NCBI GenBank assembly: GCA_024685175.1
Contig: JAIKWD010000013.1
Location: 62,001-126,000 of the forward strand
From: Bacteroidales bacterium
GTDB lineage: Bacteria > Bacteroidota > Bacteroidia > Bacteroidales > WCHB1-69
DNA: 64,000 bases
Direction: 5' to 3'
The position numbers and the translations under genes were made by a program. The notes under the pieces were generated by a model, which saw only the letters and a list, made by a program, of their open reading frames with translations, was not told the origin of the DNA and made no database searches. Shown here piece after piece: positions 24,338 to 33,298 of this stretch. Numbering within the stretch: position 1 is the stretch's first letter; each line of letters opens with the position of its first letter.

Positions 24338-26956
24338 ATGACACAAAAACGTCCCCTTTTCCTCTATACTTTATGCTTCGTCCTGCTAGCCTGTATCACG
24401 AATGTACAAGCCCAGTTACATATCCTGTCCGACGCAAGTTATCGCGACCAGGTATACAAGGATTTCCAGCAGCGGATGAGCGCAGCACCTTGGCATCAAG
24501 CCAACGGCATCCAAAAAATGAAGCCTTCCGACCGGAAAGACGCTTTGGCATTTTTATACGCCTATATGCCGCAAAGCGACCTGGTGGACTACAGTCTGGA
24601 CTTCTTCAAGCAACAGGTGGACATCGCCTTGGAGGCACGTTCCACGTTCCAGTGGGGCAAGAAGGTGCCCGACGACATCTTCCGTCACTTTGTGTTGGTG
24701 CATCGGGTCAACAACGAGGACTTGGACACGGCGCGAGCGTACATCTTCCATCAGTTGAGGGACCGTGTGCGCGGGTTGAGTATGTACGATGCGGCCTTGG
24801 AGGTCAACCACTGGTGTCACGAGTATGTGGACTACCAGCCGGCGGACGTGCGCACCTCGGCGCCGTTGGCCACATTATGCACGTCACACGGGCGTTGCGG
24901 AGAGGAGAGCACCCTGACGGTCACGGCCTTGCGCGCCGTGGGCATCCCAGCCCGCCAATGCTACACACCCCGTTGGGCACACTGCGACGACAACCACGCC
25001 TGGGTGGAGGCCTGGATTGACGGCAAGTGGTACTTCCTCGGCGCCTGCGAGCCCGACCCTGAACTCAATATGGGCTGGTTCGCCGTGCCCTCTTCGCGCA
25101 CGATGATGGTGCACACCAACGTATTCGGCAAGTACCTCGGCCCCGAAGAGGTGAACAAGCAGACGTACTACTACTCGTGCATCAACGTGTTGCCCAACTA
25201 CGCTGACACCGTGCACCTGACCGTCACCGTGACCGGCAAGAACGGCAAGCCCGTTGCCGACGCCACCGTCTTGTTCAAGTTGTACAACTACGCTGAGTAT
25301 TACACGCTGGCCAGTCGCAAGACGGACGCTCGCGGAAGGGCCTCGTTGGTAACCGGTAAGGGCGACCTGCTGATCTGGGTCAAGAAGGACGGGGTGTTCA
25401 ACTACGCCAAGGTGGACTGTCGGAAGCAGAACCGGCTCACGGTGCCGTTGGTTTCTCCGACCGCCGGCATTGTGGAGTTGGAGATGAACCCGCCCGTAGG
25501 CGGCGCCACGCTCACGCAGGCCACGCCGGAGCGCACGGCCGTCAACGACCGCCGCAAGCTGTACGAGGATTCGCTGCGCGAGGCCTACCGTCACTCCTTC
25601 CCCACCCCGTTGTCGTTGGCCGCCGAAGGCATCCATAACCCCTACTTCACGGACGAGGAGTTACAGGACATCGTGCGCCGGAGCGAAGGCAACTATCAAG
25701 AAATCATCAACTTCCTCAATCTTCACCCAGAGAAAAAAGAGAACATCCTGCTGAAAGAATACATCGCATCCCTGGCCGACAAGGACTTACGCGACACGAA
25801 AGCCTCTGTTTTGGAGTCCAACCTCATCGCATACGACGCCGACAAGTTCCCGAAAGACGTGTTTATCAAGGGGTTGTTGTCCGTGCGCATCTCCAACGAA
25901 TTGCTCCGCAACCGAAATCCTTTCCTACGCAAGGCGACCGCCCTCGGGGACAAGCCGACGGTTGACGAGCTGCGCCAATACACTTTGGACAACATCGTCC
26001 TCGACCCCGACTGCAATTACTTCAACTGTCCCATCAGTCCGGACGGTGTCCTGTTGGGCAAGCGTGCCGACGCGCACTCGTTGGGCATCTTCTTCGTGGC
26101 CTTGTGCCGGAGCTATGGGAGACCCGCTTACATGGACAACTCCAACGGGGAGCTTTACGCTTGGGAGCGCGGCAATTGGCGCAACATCCCGTTGACTGCC
26201 GACCCGGGCGGAGCCAAGGCTCAGGTCCCGATGTCCACCATCGTCCTCCACAACCCCAACGGCTACGGCTATTACACCCACTACACGCTGCAGCGTTTTG
26301 AAGACGGCGAGTATGTGTCGTACGATTTCGAAAACGATCCGCGAGTGGACAAGCCGCATATCGAGCTGAACGTGCCCGCCGGCAAGTACTGTCTCTCCAC
26401 GGGCAGTCGATACAGCAACGGCGACGTGCTGTCCCGAATGGAGTTCTTCGAGACGGAGGCGGGCAAGACCACCGACAAGACCATCGTCTTGCGGCCCTTG
26501 CAGGCGAAAGAAGGCAACTACGGGCACATCGACGTGGACCAAAACTACGTCAACGGCAAGTCGCTGCAGCAATGGATGTCACAAGCGGGCACCGACGTGC
26601 TCGTCTTGTGTCTGGTCGTCCCGGGCACCGAGCCAGTCAACCATCTGATGAAAGAGATGGCCGCCAAGCAGAAAGAGTACGAGCAGTGGAACGGTCCCGT
26701 GCTGTTGGTGACCGACAGAGCCACCTGGAAGGCCGAACCGCAGCAGCCGAAGAACTGCACGGTCACGACGGACAACTACGAGAAACTGCGCACTATAATC
26801 TTGAACGGCCTGATGGAGAGGCGCCAGGGCGAGAACCCCGTCTGCATCGTCGTCGACAGAAACGGGACGATATTGCTCTTCTCGGAGGGATATCATATTG
26901 GGTTGGGAGAGATGCTTTTGGATATTCAAAATTCAAAATCCAAAATTCAAAATTGA
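24338..26956 (+). CDS. Exported transglutaminase-like domain protein
   Basis: An 872-residue protein with a signal peptide (cleavage after N-V-Q-A, about residue 26). A transglutaminase-like catalytic core at about residues 130-265 has a Cys in G-R-C-G-E-E-S, a His in D-D-N-H-A-W-V-E-A-W and an acidic residue in G-A-C-E-P-D-P. Beta-sandwich regions follow (V-T-V-T-G-K-N-G-K-P-V-A-D-A-T-V-L-F, a carboxypeptidase-regulatory or FN3-like segment), then about 450 residues with further folded parts. The last 11 residues (D-I-Q-N-S-K-S-K-I-Q-N) are encoded by an intergenic-type tract, so the original C-terminus may have been shorter or different. It probably acts on peptides or protein crosslinks in the periplasm; the substrate is unknown. 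Confidence 0.82.
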   Translation: MTQKRPLFLYTLCFVLLACITNVQAQLHILSDASYRDQVYKDFQQRMSAAPWHQANGIQKMKPSDRKDALAFLYAYMPQSDLVDYSLDFFKQQVDIALEARSTFQWGKKVPDDIFRHFVLVHRVNNEDLDTARAYIFHQLRDRVRGLSMYDAALEVNHWCHEYVDYQPADVRTSAPLATLCTSHGRCGEESTLTVTALRAVGIPARQCYTPRWAHCDDNHAWVEAWIDGKWYFLGACEPDPELNMGWFAVPSSRTMMVHTNVFGKYLGPEEVNKQTYYYSCINVLPNYADTVHLTVTVTGKNGKPVADATVLFKLYNYAEYYTLASRKTDARGRASLVTGKGDLLIWVKKDGVFNYAKVDCRKQNRLTVPLVSPTAGIVELEMNPPVGGATLTQATPERTAVNDRRKLYEDSLREAYRHSFPTPLSLAAEGIHNPYFTDEELQDIVRRSEGNYQEIINFLNLHPEKKENILLKEYIASLADKDLRDTKASVLESNLIAYDADKFPKDVFIKGLLSVRISNELLRNRNPFLRKATALGDKPTVDELRQYTLDNIVLDPDCNYFNCPISPDGVLLGKRADAHSLGIFFVALCRSYGRPAYMDNSNGELYAWERGNWRNIPLTADPGGAKAQVPMSTIVLHNPNGYGYYTHYTLQRFEDGEYVSYDFENDPRVDKPHIELNVPAGKYCLSTGSRYSNGDVLSRMEFFETEAGKTTDKTIVLRPLQAKEGNYGHIDVDQNYVNGKSLQQWMSQAGTDVLVLCLVVPGTEPVNHLMKEMAAKQKEYEQWNGPVLLVTDRATWKAEPQQPKNCTVTTDNYEKLRTIILNGLMERRQGENPVCIVVDRNGTILLFSEGYHIGLGEMLLDIQNSKSKIQN
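26924..26956. repeat. ATTCAAA-type tract reading into the C-terminus
   Basis: Units attcaaa, attcaaa, atccaaa, attcaaa, attga. The tract overlaps the last eleven codons of the transglutaminase gene and resembles the tract at 31911-31950. Confidence 0.55.
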
Positions 26957-27015
26957 TTTTTCACATAATCCCTTAAGCAAAATAAGAACGGAAATCAGCC
27001 GCTTACTACTATCCG

Positions 27016-28098
27016 CTACATCTCGATAATCGTGTGTTGGATGCCGTGATCTCCCAAGATTTGGCGGACGCGAGTCTCGTCGGTATCGGTGATGAAGACT
27101 TGCCCGAAGTGGTCTTGTCCCACCATATTGAGCAATTCGGAGATGCGGGTGCGGTCGAGTTTGTCGAAGATATCATCCAGCAGGAGGATGGGCTTAACCT
27201 TCTTTTTCTCGAATGAATAGTCGAACTGGGCGAGGCGCAAGGCCAAGGAGAAGGATTTCTGTTGGCCTTGGGACCCATAGCGTTTCACGGGTTGTCCGTC
27301 AATCAGGAATTGGAAATCGTCCTTATGGATGCCGAAGTTGGTGAATCCACTGCGGGAATCGGCCACGGAAGCGGCCTGCAAACCCTCCGTATACGTCGAT
27401 GTCAGCAATCCCGACTGGTATTGGATAGTCACCTCCTCCCGACCACCAGAGAGTTGGTGGTAGTGTTTTTGGAAAATGGAGGCGATATTTTGGACAAAGA
27501 ATTGTCTTTGGTTGAAGATGAAGTTGCCTAGCGGGATCATCTGTTCATCCAGAATCTGGCAAACGGTCGTGTCATAGCGATGGTTGTCGAACAACTGTTT
27601 GAGCAGGGCGTTGCGTTGGAGCAGCAGTTTGCGATAGGCGATGAGTTGTTGCAAGTACTCCGCATCGAACTGGGATATGATGGTATCGAAGAACTTGCGT
27701 CGGATTTCGCTGCCTCCATTGATGATGTCGCTGTCGTACGGCGAGACCATCACCACGGGGAAGAGCCCTATGTGGGCGCTCAAACGCTGATACTCCTTCT
27801 TGTTGGCACGCATCGACTTATGGCCGTTCTTGTAGGTGCAACTCACCAGGGTGTTGTTTTGGCTTTCACGGTTGTAGAACTCGCCGAAAATGGCGAAAAA
27901 GTCGGTGTCAAACCGCACGGAGAAGATGTCCTGTGAGGAGAAATAGCTCTTGCAGAACGAGAGATAATAGATGGCATCCAGCAGGTTGGTCTTCCCGCTG
28001 CCATTCTTACCCACAATGCCGTTCACATTCTCGTCGAAAGAGAATTCGGCATCTTCATAACTCTTAAAGTTCGTTAATTTTATGTTTTTGAGAAACAT
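27016..28098 (-). CDS. recF: DNA replication and repair protein RecF
   Basis: A 360-residue SMC-like ATPase that loads RecA at gaps with RecO and RecR. Walker A G-K-N-G-S-G-K-T-N (near residue 30), the signature motif region with S-Q-G-Q-Q-K-S (C-loop), and Walker B I-L-L-L-D-D-I-F-D are all present. The length is right for RecF. It is not next to dnaA, dnaN or gyrB here; instead it lies downstream of the M49-like gene, separated by a strong terminator. Confidence 0.93.
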   Translation of the reverse strand: MFLKNIKLTNFKSYEDAEFSFDENVNGIVGKNGSGKTNLLDAIYYLSFCKSYFSSQDIFSVRFDTDFFAIFGEFYNRESQNNTLVSCTYKNGHKSMRANKKEYQRLSAHIGLFPVVMVSPYDSDIINGGSEIRRKFFDTIISQFDAEYLQQLIAYRKLLLQRNALLKQLFDNHRYDTTVCQILDEQMIPLGNFIFNQRQFFVQNIASIFQKHYHQLSGGREEVTIQYQSGLLTSTYTEGLQAASVADSRSGFTNFGIHKDDFQFLIDGQPVKRYGSQGQQKSFSLALRLAQFDYSFEKKKVKPILLLDDIFDKLDRTRISELLNMVGQDHFGQVFITDTDETRVRQILGDHGIQHTIIEM

Positions 28099-28125
28099 CT
28101 TGAAAATCTATCTCCGTGATTAAAA

Positions 28126-28160
28126 AATTGAAAAGCGCGCGATCGGCGCGCTTTTCAATT
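28126..28160 (-). terminator. Terminator hairpin between the M49-like gene and recF
   Basis: A perfect 15-base-pair inverted repeat (aattgaaaagcgcgc with gcgcgcttttcaatt) and a 5-base loop, followed on the minus strand by ttttttaa. It ends the transcript of the upstream M49-like gene. Confidence 0.8.
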
Positions 28161-28179
28161 TGGGGTGATATGATGAGGC

Positions 28180-29829
28180 TTACTTGAGCCCCAATACGTC
28201 AAGACCTTGGTTAAAACGGATATCACGTGGGATACCCGCCTTGTTGATTCTGTCAAGGTCTTTCTTGAGATCGCCTTGGATAGTGCCGTTCTCCTTGCTG
28301 AACTGAGAGGCGAACTCGAAGTTGCCCTCGGCTTGGGTCTGGAGGATAGTGGCGATCCAGGCGTCGATGGATTTTTCAGCCTTATCGTAGTCAATGTGAT
28401 AAGTACCATTGCCATTGCGTTTGAAAGCGCCATTGCTCTCAAAGAAGTTATAGCACATCATGTTGGCTATGCCATGGGCATCAGCCGCGCCAAAACGTAC
28501 TGAGCGAAGCAAGCCGACAATGTACGTGGTGATGGCATCCTCTTTGGTGATGTTGGTAATCTCTCCCCTATCAATCAACCTGCACACCAAATACAAGCCG
28601 ATGATATCGGCCTTTGCCTCTTCCCAGTTGGTATTCTCGGTCTTCATCGCAGCATCGACGGAGCCCTTGCCGTTGATGGTCTGTTTCACGCCAAGGCCGT
28701 GGCCGACCTCATGGAAGGTCACATTCCAGAAGAACGCATCAAAGTTGATATGGTTTTGTTCGGAGGGTTCGATGACCATCTCGCCGATAGGTTTCATAAT
28801 CTTGTCGAACTTGGCTTGCATAGCATTGCGCAACTGGAAACGGCGGGACCCCTTCTTGGCCTGGACACGGTCGTCGTTGGGCAGGTTGATGGCGATGGTC
28901 TTGCCACCGGCATTGCAGTCGCCACCATAATAGATGACATCATAGACGTTCATATCGGAAGAGGTGCCCGGCACATAGTTGCGATACTTGGCATCGCAAG
29001 GCAGCTCTTTCTGAAGAGAAGGCAGCATCTTTACAAACTTGGCCAAATCGCCACTCGCCTCTTCGTCTTTAACCAACACGAATGCTTCGTAGGAGGTCTT
29101 CAACACATTGAGTTTGTCGTCATAGTTCTCAATAGGTCCGAAGATGAAATCCACTTTGGTATCTTTCATATCCATCCAAGCCATATCGGAGGCGAAATAG
29201 TCGTCAGTCTGAAGGGCTTTCTTGCGCAATGTAAGATATTTCTTCATAGCCGGATTCTCGACGATCTTGATGGCGGAGTCGAGCAACGTGCAGACCTTGT
29301 CCAATTTCTCTTTGTAGAACTCGTGATACCACACAGACTTGAGAGTGCCGTCCTCATTACGCACAAGCACAGTATAGTGGGAATCCTTGTCTTTATCTTC
29401 GAAAGCCTCATATTCCGCAGCAGTAATATCTTGCGGATAATAGCGGCACGGAGCAGGCTTAGGACCATAACCAGGCACGAAAGGTTTATCATCGTCCAGA
29501 CGATCCCAGGGGCCATAGTTGATAAGGACAAACTCTTTCATCCATTTGTCTTGGATAGTATCCAATATTGTCTTGTCGCCGAAGGTTTGCTCCCAAAACA
29601 AATCATCCATGATCTGTCCTATCTCAAAGAAAATAGGCAGGAGTTGCTTGTCATTCTCGCTAAGCTTTGAAATATCTGTGGTTAGATCAAATAAAGCATA
29701 CTCTTCAACTTTTTGCTGAAGTTCGCTAACAGGCTGATTTTCGGACACATCCTTTTTTTTCTCTTTGCAGGATGTTGTAATCATGCCTACACACGCGAAT
29801 GCGATTACCATAGCTGTAAATTTTTTCAT
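28180..29829 (-). CDS. M49-like zinc peptidase/hydrolase lipoprotein (dipeptidyl-peptidase III relative)
   Basis: A 549-residue lipoprotein (T-T-S-C, Cys21) related to the M49 (DPP III) family. The zinc motif reads H-E-V-G-H-G-L-G, one residue shorter than the H-E-x-x-G-H of classical DPP III. The second metal motif E-E-A-K-A-D matches the E-E-C-R-A-E position. The shortened motif is typical, as I remember it, for a Bacteroidetes branch often misannotated as dihydrofolate reductase or Zn-dependent hydrolase. It probably cleaves oligopeptides in the periplasm. A TATCTTTG promoter is at 29873. Confidence 0.78.
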   Translation of the reverse strand: MKKFTAMVIAFACVGMITTSCKEKKKDVSENQPVSELQQKVEEYALFDLTTDISKLSENDKQLLPIFFEIGQIMDDLFWEQTFGDKTILDTIQDKWMKEFVLINYGPWDRLDDDKPFVPGYGPKPAPCRYYPQDITAAEYEAFEDKDKDSHYTVLVRNEDGTLKSVWYHEFYKEKLDKVCTLLDSAIKIVENPAMKKYLTLRKKALQTDDYFASDMAWMDMKDTKVDFIFGPIENYDDKLNVLKTSYEAFVLVKDEEASGDLAKFVKMLPSLQKELPCDAKYRNYVPGTSSDMNVYDVIYYGGDCNAGGKTIAINLPNDDRVQAKKGSRRFQLRNAMQAKFDKIMKPIGEMVIEPSEQNHINFDAFFWNVTFHEVGHGLGVKQTINGKGSVDAAMKTENTNWEEAKADIIGLYLVCRLIDRGEITNITKEDAITTYIVGLLRSVRFGAADAHGIANMMCYNFFESNGAFKRNGNGTYHIDYDKAEKSIDAWIATILQTQAEGNFEFASQFSKENGTIQGDLKKDLDRINKAGIPRDIRFNQGLDVLGLK

Positions 29830-29841
29830 AATAGATTGGTT

Positions 29842-30360
29842 TTATTTCTTAATATTCTTAAATACAGGAGCACAAAGATACAAAAAAAGGTCATCGGCCG
29901 AAAAAACACGACGGACCAATTCTTCATTTTCGTCAAAATCGTACACGAACGCGGCGACCGGAATGTCGCGATAGGGCAGAAGACCGCTGTCGATGCGACA
30001 AAGCGCATCTTCGTATGTCATCCAGTAGAAATAATACATGCTATCTTTATCGAGACAATGCTTAGCTCCGGCGTTCTGCATCACCTCGACACATTGTTGC
30101 TCCGTCCAACTCTTTTGAAGAGGAACAATCGTCTTGCCGCAGAGCAGACAAGCGATGAGCGCCGCATAAGTAAGTGGCTCGTCTTCCATCCGCAAGGCCA
30201 CGACTTCGTCCTCGTAAGTGTCCAACTCGTTCATCACGGGAGCCACCAACATCGCAAAACGACGGTTGTCGCAACTCTTGTCACCCACGACCACGGCAGG
30301 TTCGTCAGGACGGTCGCGAAGTGCACGTACCAAGGGGTAATATATGTCGGTTGCAAACAC
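29842..30360 (-). CDS. Short adenylation-domain-like protein, probably truncated
   Basis: A 172-residue protein without signal. Residues 15-110 resemble the N-terminal part of AMP-binding (acyl/aryl-CoA synthetase, NRPS adenylation) enzymes: D-E-P-A-V-V-V-G-D, then L-T-Y-A-A-L-I-A-C-L-L-C-G-K-T-I-V-P-L near the place of the a-a-l-l-A-i-l-k-a-G pattern, then N-A-G-A-K. The ATP-binding P-loop-like motif (S/T-G-T-T-G-x-P-K) and all later core motifs are missing. It may be a remnant or a stand-alone fragment. The promoter of the M49-like gene lies inside its 3' end. It follows cstA by 22 bases. Confidence 0.45.
   Translation of the reverse strand: MFATDIYYPLVRALRDRPDEPAVVVGDKSCDNRRFAMLVAPVMNELDTYEDEVVALRMEDEPLTYAALIACLLCGKTIVPLQKSWTEQQCVEVMQNAGAKHCLDKDSMYYFYWMTYEDALCRIDSGLLPYRDIPVAAFVYDFDENEELVRRVFSADDLFLYLCAPVFKNIKK
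29873..29880 (-). promoter_or_regulatory. -7 element TATCTTTG for the M49-like gene
   Basis: TAnnTTTG on the minus strand, 43 bases before its ATG at 29829 and inside the end of the preceding gene. Confidence 0.55.
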
Positions 30361-30370
30361 GAATGCGATG

Positions 30371-30388
30371 GGGAATTAGGAATTAGGA
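30371..30388. repeat. GGAATTA tract at the cstA stop
   Basis: ggaatta repeated twice plus ggatg. The stop codon of cstA (30383-30385) lies in this tract. Confidence 0.45.
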
Positions 30389-31861
30389 TGCCACATTGGT
30401 ATCCGTTTTGGTTTCCCGCGTTTTCACGAGGAAAATGACCAGCACGGCAAGGGTGATAGCCGCGCCGATGCTATAGCCGAGCGGGCGCGGAATGAGTGTG
30501 CCGAGGCCCTCTTTTTCGGCCACGAACAGGAAACATCCCGTCACCATCGTCATAAACAGAGCGGGCAGCAGAGTCATCAAGAACCAATAGCCTTTCTTGT
30601 TGCGACGGAGGTAAACCGAAATAGCCCAAAGCGTCACGGTGGCCAAGAGTTGGTTGGCCCAAGCAAAATAGCGCCATATCACATCGAAGCCCTTTGCATC
30701 GAGGAGGGAGTAAACCAGCAGGGCGGCCGCCACGATGAAGATGGGCAGAGCCACGAACAGACGGTTCTTGACGGGTTTCTGGCTCACGTGCATAAAGTCG
30801 GCCGCTATCAACCGGGCGGAACGCAACGCCGTGTCACCCGATGTGACGGCGGCACTGATGACACCCAAGATGCAGATGACGGCGATGACAGTGGGGAACC
30901 ACTCGTTGGCGATGACGCCGACCATAGCATTGCCGCCCAGCGGATGGCCGTCGGGACTGAACGTCTTCTGTGCCAGGACGGGGTCGTGATAGAACACGGT
31001 GGCCGCGGCAGCCCATATCAAGGCCACCACGCCCTCGGTGATCATAGCCCCGTAGAAGATGGGTCTACCCTGCTTCTCGTTGGTCATACAACGGGCCATC
31101 AACGGCGACTGCGTGGCGTGGAAGCCACTGATGGCGCCGCAGGCGATGCTGATGAACATCATCGGGAAGATAGGGTTGTGGGCTGCGTTAGGATGACGGT
31201 TTTGAAGACCACTCCACAACTCGGGGATGTCGGGCTTGTAGGCGACGAACGCCACCACGATGGCCACAGCCATACCCAACAAGAGGAAGCCGAAAATCGG
31301 ATAGATGCGGCCAATCAACTTGTCAATAGGCAACAACGTGGCAATCAGATAGTAAGCGAAGATGATGCCGACCCAAATGAAGATGTTCCAATTGGGGGTG
31401 AAGTTGTTGTTGAGCAACACAGCCGGCGTGTTGACGAACACGGCGCCCACCAAGATCATCAGGATGATGGTAAACAGGCGCATCACCTGTTTCATCCCGT
31501 TGCCCAGGTAGTTACCGTGGATTTCCGGCAGGCTGGCACCCTTCTCGCGCAGCGAAATCATACCCGACAGATAGTCGTGCACCGCACCGGCAAAGATGCT
31601 GCCGAACACAATCCACAGAAACGAGGCCGTGCCGAACTGGGCACCCATAATGGCGCCACAGATGGGCCCGACGCCCGCGATGTTCAAGAACTGGATGAGG
31701 AATATGCGCCACGGCTTCATCGGAACGTAGTCCACGCCATCGGCCATATACTGCGCAGGCGTCTCCCGCTTGGGATCCGCGCCAAAAACACGCTCGACCA
31801 ACTTACCATAAAGCAGGTATCCTAGGACGAGCAGAACAAATGCAATGCAAAACGTAATCAT
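30383..31861 (-). CDS. cstA: Carbon starvation protein CstA family transporter
   Basis: A 492-residue polytopic membrane protein with about twelve or thirteen hydrophobic segments. The opening (C-I-A-F-V-L-L-V-L-G-Y-L-L-Y-G-K) and the early P-x-K-P-W-R-I-F-L-I-Q-F-L-N-I-A-G-V-G-P-I-x-G region are CstA signatures. Members import peptides or pyruvate. Length is on the short side (E. coli CstA is about 700), but this size is common in Bacteroidetes. It is the fifth gene in a same-strand run after nfeD, floA, the nitroreductase and the 5'-nucleotidase-domain gene, with 89 bases before it. Confidence 0.9.
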   Translation of the reverse strand: MITFCIAFVLLVLGYLLYGKLVERVFGADPKRETPAQYMADGVDYVPMKPWRIFLIQFLNIAGVGPICGAIMGAQFGTASFLWIVFGSIFAGAVHDYLSGMISLREKGASLPEIHGNYLGNGMKQVMRLFTIILMILVGAVFVNTPAVLLNNNFTPNWNIFIWVGIIFAYYLIATLLPIDKLIGRIYPIFGFLLLGMAVAIVVAFVAYKPDIPELWSGLQNRHPNAAHNPIFPMMFISIACGAISGFHATQSPLMARCMTNEKQGRPIFYGAMITEGVVALIWAAAATVFYHDPVLAQKTFSPDGHPLGGNAMVGVIANEWFPTVIAVICILGVISAAVTSGDTALRSARLIAADFMHVSQKPVKNRLFVALPIFIVAAALLVYSLLDAKGFDVIWRYFAWANQLLATVTLWAISVYLRRNKKGYWFLMTLLPALFMTMVTGCFLFVAEKEGLGTLIPRPLGYSIGAAITLAVLVIFLVKTRETKTDTNVAS

Positions 31862-31869
31862 AAGAAGAG

Positions 31870-31950
31870 TTAAGAGTTAGGAATGAGGAATGAGGGGTGA
31901 TAAGGACTGGATTAATTTGAATTTTGAATTCTTAATTCTGAATTTTGAAA
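31870..31950. repeat. GGAATGA and TTTTGAATTC-type tracts upstream of cstA
   Basis: GGAATGA units at about 31879-31897 and tttgaattttgaattcttaattctgaatttt from 31916. These fill most of the gap between the 5'-nucleotidase-domain gene and cstA. Confidence 0.5.
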
Positions 31951-32676
31951 TCATTTCAGCTCTTCGCCGCGCTTGGTCATCGCCTTGATCTGGTTGATGA
32001 GAAAATCGCGGAAGATGATGTTGGTGTATTCGACATTCTCGTAATGGATGCCGGAAAGGATGTCGTCCCCTCCTTCAGAGATGAAGTCAAGGGTGATAAG
32101 TCTGTACAACTGATTGTCTTGCAGCTCTTTGCCTTGCACAAGCACCCGATAGGGAACATTATCCTTGTACGAAATCTCCATACCGGCATTGCAAGCCATC
32201 AGTTGATCGTAACGGAAACGGTTAACGGCCTTCTTCAACTCGGAGCCCTTGAGGGTTACCACCACGAAATGGTTGTCGAAGGGAGAAATCTCAAAGATGT
32301 CGCCCACGGTCACGTCACCGGCCTGTATGTTGGTACGGATGCCGCCGAAGTTCATCATCGAGAGGTCGCAGGGCGCCTGATTGATGGCGGCAGGGCCTTC
32401 CTTGAGCATCAGCTCGATGATCAGGTCGGACAGCGGACTCTTCGGGGATTCCACGTTGAGCGTAGTCGGACAATGGCCAATCACCTCGTTCATTTTCTTG
32501 TCGAGGCGGGCCTTGTGACGTACTAAAAAGGCAGACAAATCGGGATCGAGTTGGGCATCGTAAGTGGAGTCCAAACGCACCATTCTGTAGCCGTAATGGT
32601 AGGTATGATTTTGGGCATAACTGGTAAGAGTTATGCCCAAGACAATCATTATCAGACAGATAGTTTTACTTCGCAT
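31951..32676 (-). CDS. 5'-nucleotidase C-terminal domain protein without its phosphatase domain
   Basis: A 241-residue exported protein (signal peptide to about residue 21). Residues 60-225 correspond to the UshA-type 5'-nucleotidase C-terminal domain: N-F-G-G-I-R (substrate-stacking region), G-D-V-T-V-G-D-I-F-E-I-S-P-F-D-N and D-F-I-S-E-G-G-D-D. The N-terminal metallophosphatase domain is missing and no neighbouring gene supplies it. In many Bacteroidales two adjacent genes encode the split halves; here the partner is not in the window. It overlaps the preceding gene by 11 bases. Confidence 0.75.
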   Translation of the reverse strand: MRSKTICLIMIVLGITLTSYAQNHTYHYGYRMVRLDSTYDAQLDPDLSAFLVRHKARLDKKMNEVIGHCPTTLNVESPKSPLSDLIIELMLKEGPAAINQAPCDLSMMNFGGIRTNIQAGDVTVGDIFEISPFDNHFVVVTLKGSELKKAVNRFRYDQLMACNAGMEISYKDNVPYRVLVQGKELQDNQLYRLITLDFISEGGDDILSGIHYENVEYTNIIFRDFLINQIKAMTKRGEELK

Positions 32677-33292
32677 AGCCAATGGGTTGTGCCAAGATAG
32701 GTTTGCCCTTGGCAGGGATGATCTCAGTGAGTCTGTCGCGGTTGATGGCGCCCATCACCACGGTACTGAGGTGGTTGGCCGCACAATAGAGATAGACGTT
32801 CTGGCTCACGAAACCGGCATCGGTTGCGCCGTAGAAGCCGCGGGCCTGCTCATCGAAGCCGTTCATCTTGTCATAGTTGGCAAAGAAGAGCAGCGTGACG
32901 GGGGCTTCCAGCGTCATCTTGCCGCCACGGCCGGAGAGGTCTGGTCTATGGTCTTCCTTGAGAACTTGCTTCAGCATATTATCCTTGGGCAAATAGAGAT
33001 AGACGCCTTTCTCGTTGAAGACGTAGATGTCGATCTCCTGGGCGTTGCGGGCCGTGGGAGAGGTCAACTTTCCGCTTTCTTCACGGTTGACGCCGCCGGC
33101 GCACCACAGCACGTCGGAGAGCTGTTGGTCGGTAAGCTGTTTCGGGGAAAAATCGCGGTTGGTTTGGCGATTGGCCAAGGCCTCATAGAGAGGCATACCG
33201 CCCTTCTTGGTCGGGACGGGCAACTTAATATCTTGTGACATACCTGTAAATGTTAAAGCAATCACCAAGGTTATCAATGATAACTTTTTCAT
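32666..33292 (-). CDS. SagB/ThcOx-type nitroreductase, exported
   Basis: A 208-residue nitroreductase-fold protein with a Sec signal peptide. R-Q-T-N-R-D-F (FMN-binding) and L-S-D-V-L-W-C-A-G-G-V-N-R are the SagB/ThcOx style opening; S-Q-N-V-Y-L-Y-C-A-A-N-H-L follows and the C-terminal P-I-G-Y is present. Exported FMN nitroreductases of this type are common in Bacteroidetes, with unknown substrate. The start is ATG 33292, since the TTG at 33298 lacks support. It follows floA by 6 bases and overlaps the 5'-nucleotidase-domain gene. Confidence 0.75.
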   Translation of the reverse strand: MKKLSLITLVIALTFTGMSQDIKLPVPTKKGGMPLYEALANRQTNRDFSPKQLTDQQLSDVLWCAGGVNREESGKLTSPTARNAQEIDIYVFNEKGVYLYLPKDNMLKQVLKEDHRPDLSGRGGKMTLEAPVTLLFFANYDKMNGFDEQARGFYGATDAGFVSQNVYLYCAANHLSTVVMGAINRDRLTEIIPAKGKPILAQPIGYAK

Positions 33293-33298
33293 ATTCAA

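Noticed and set aside
30650-31825. Long plus-strand frame opposite cstA
   Set aside because: Rich in His, Gln and Asp, the typical mirror of hydrophobic codons on the other strand.
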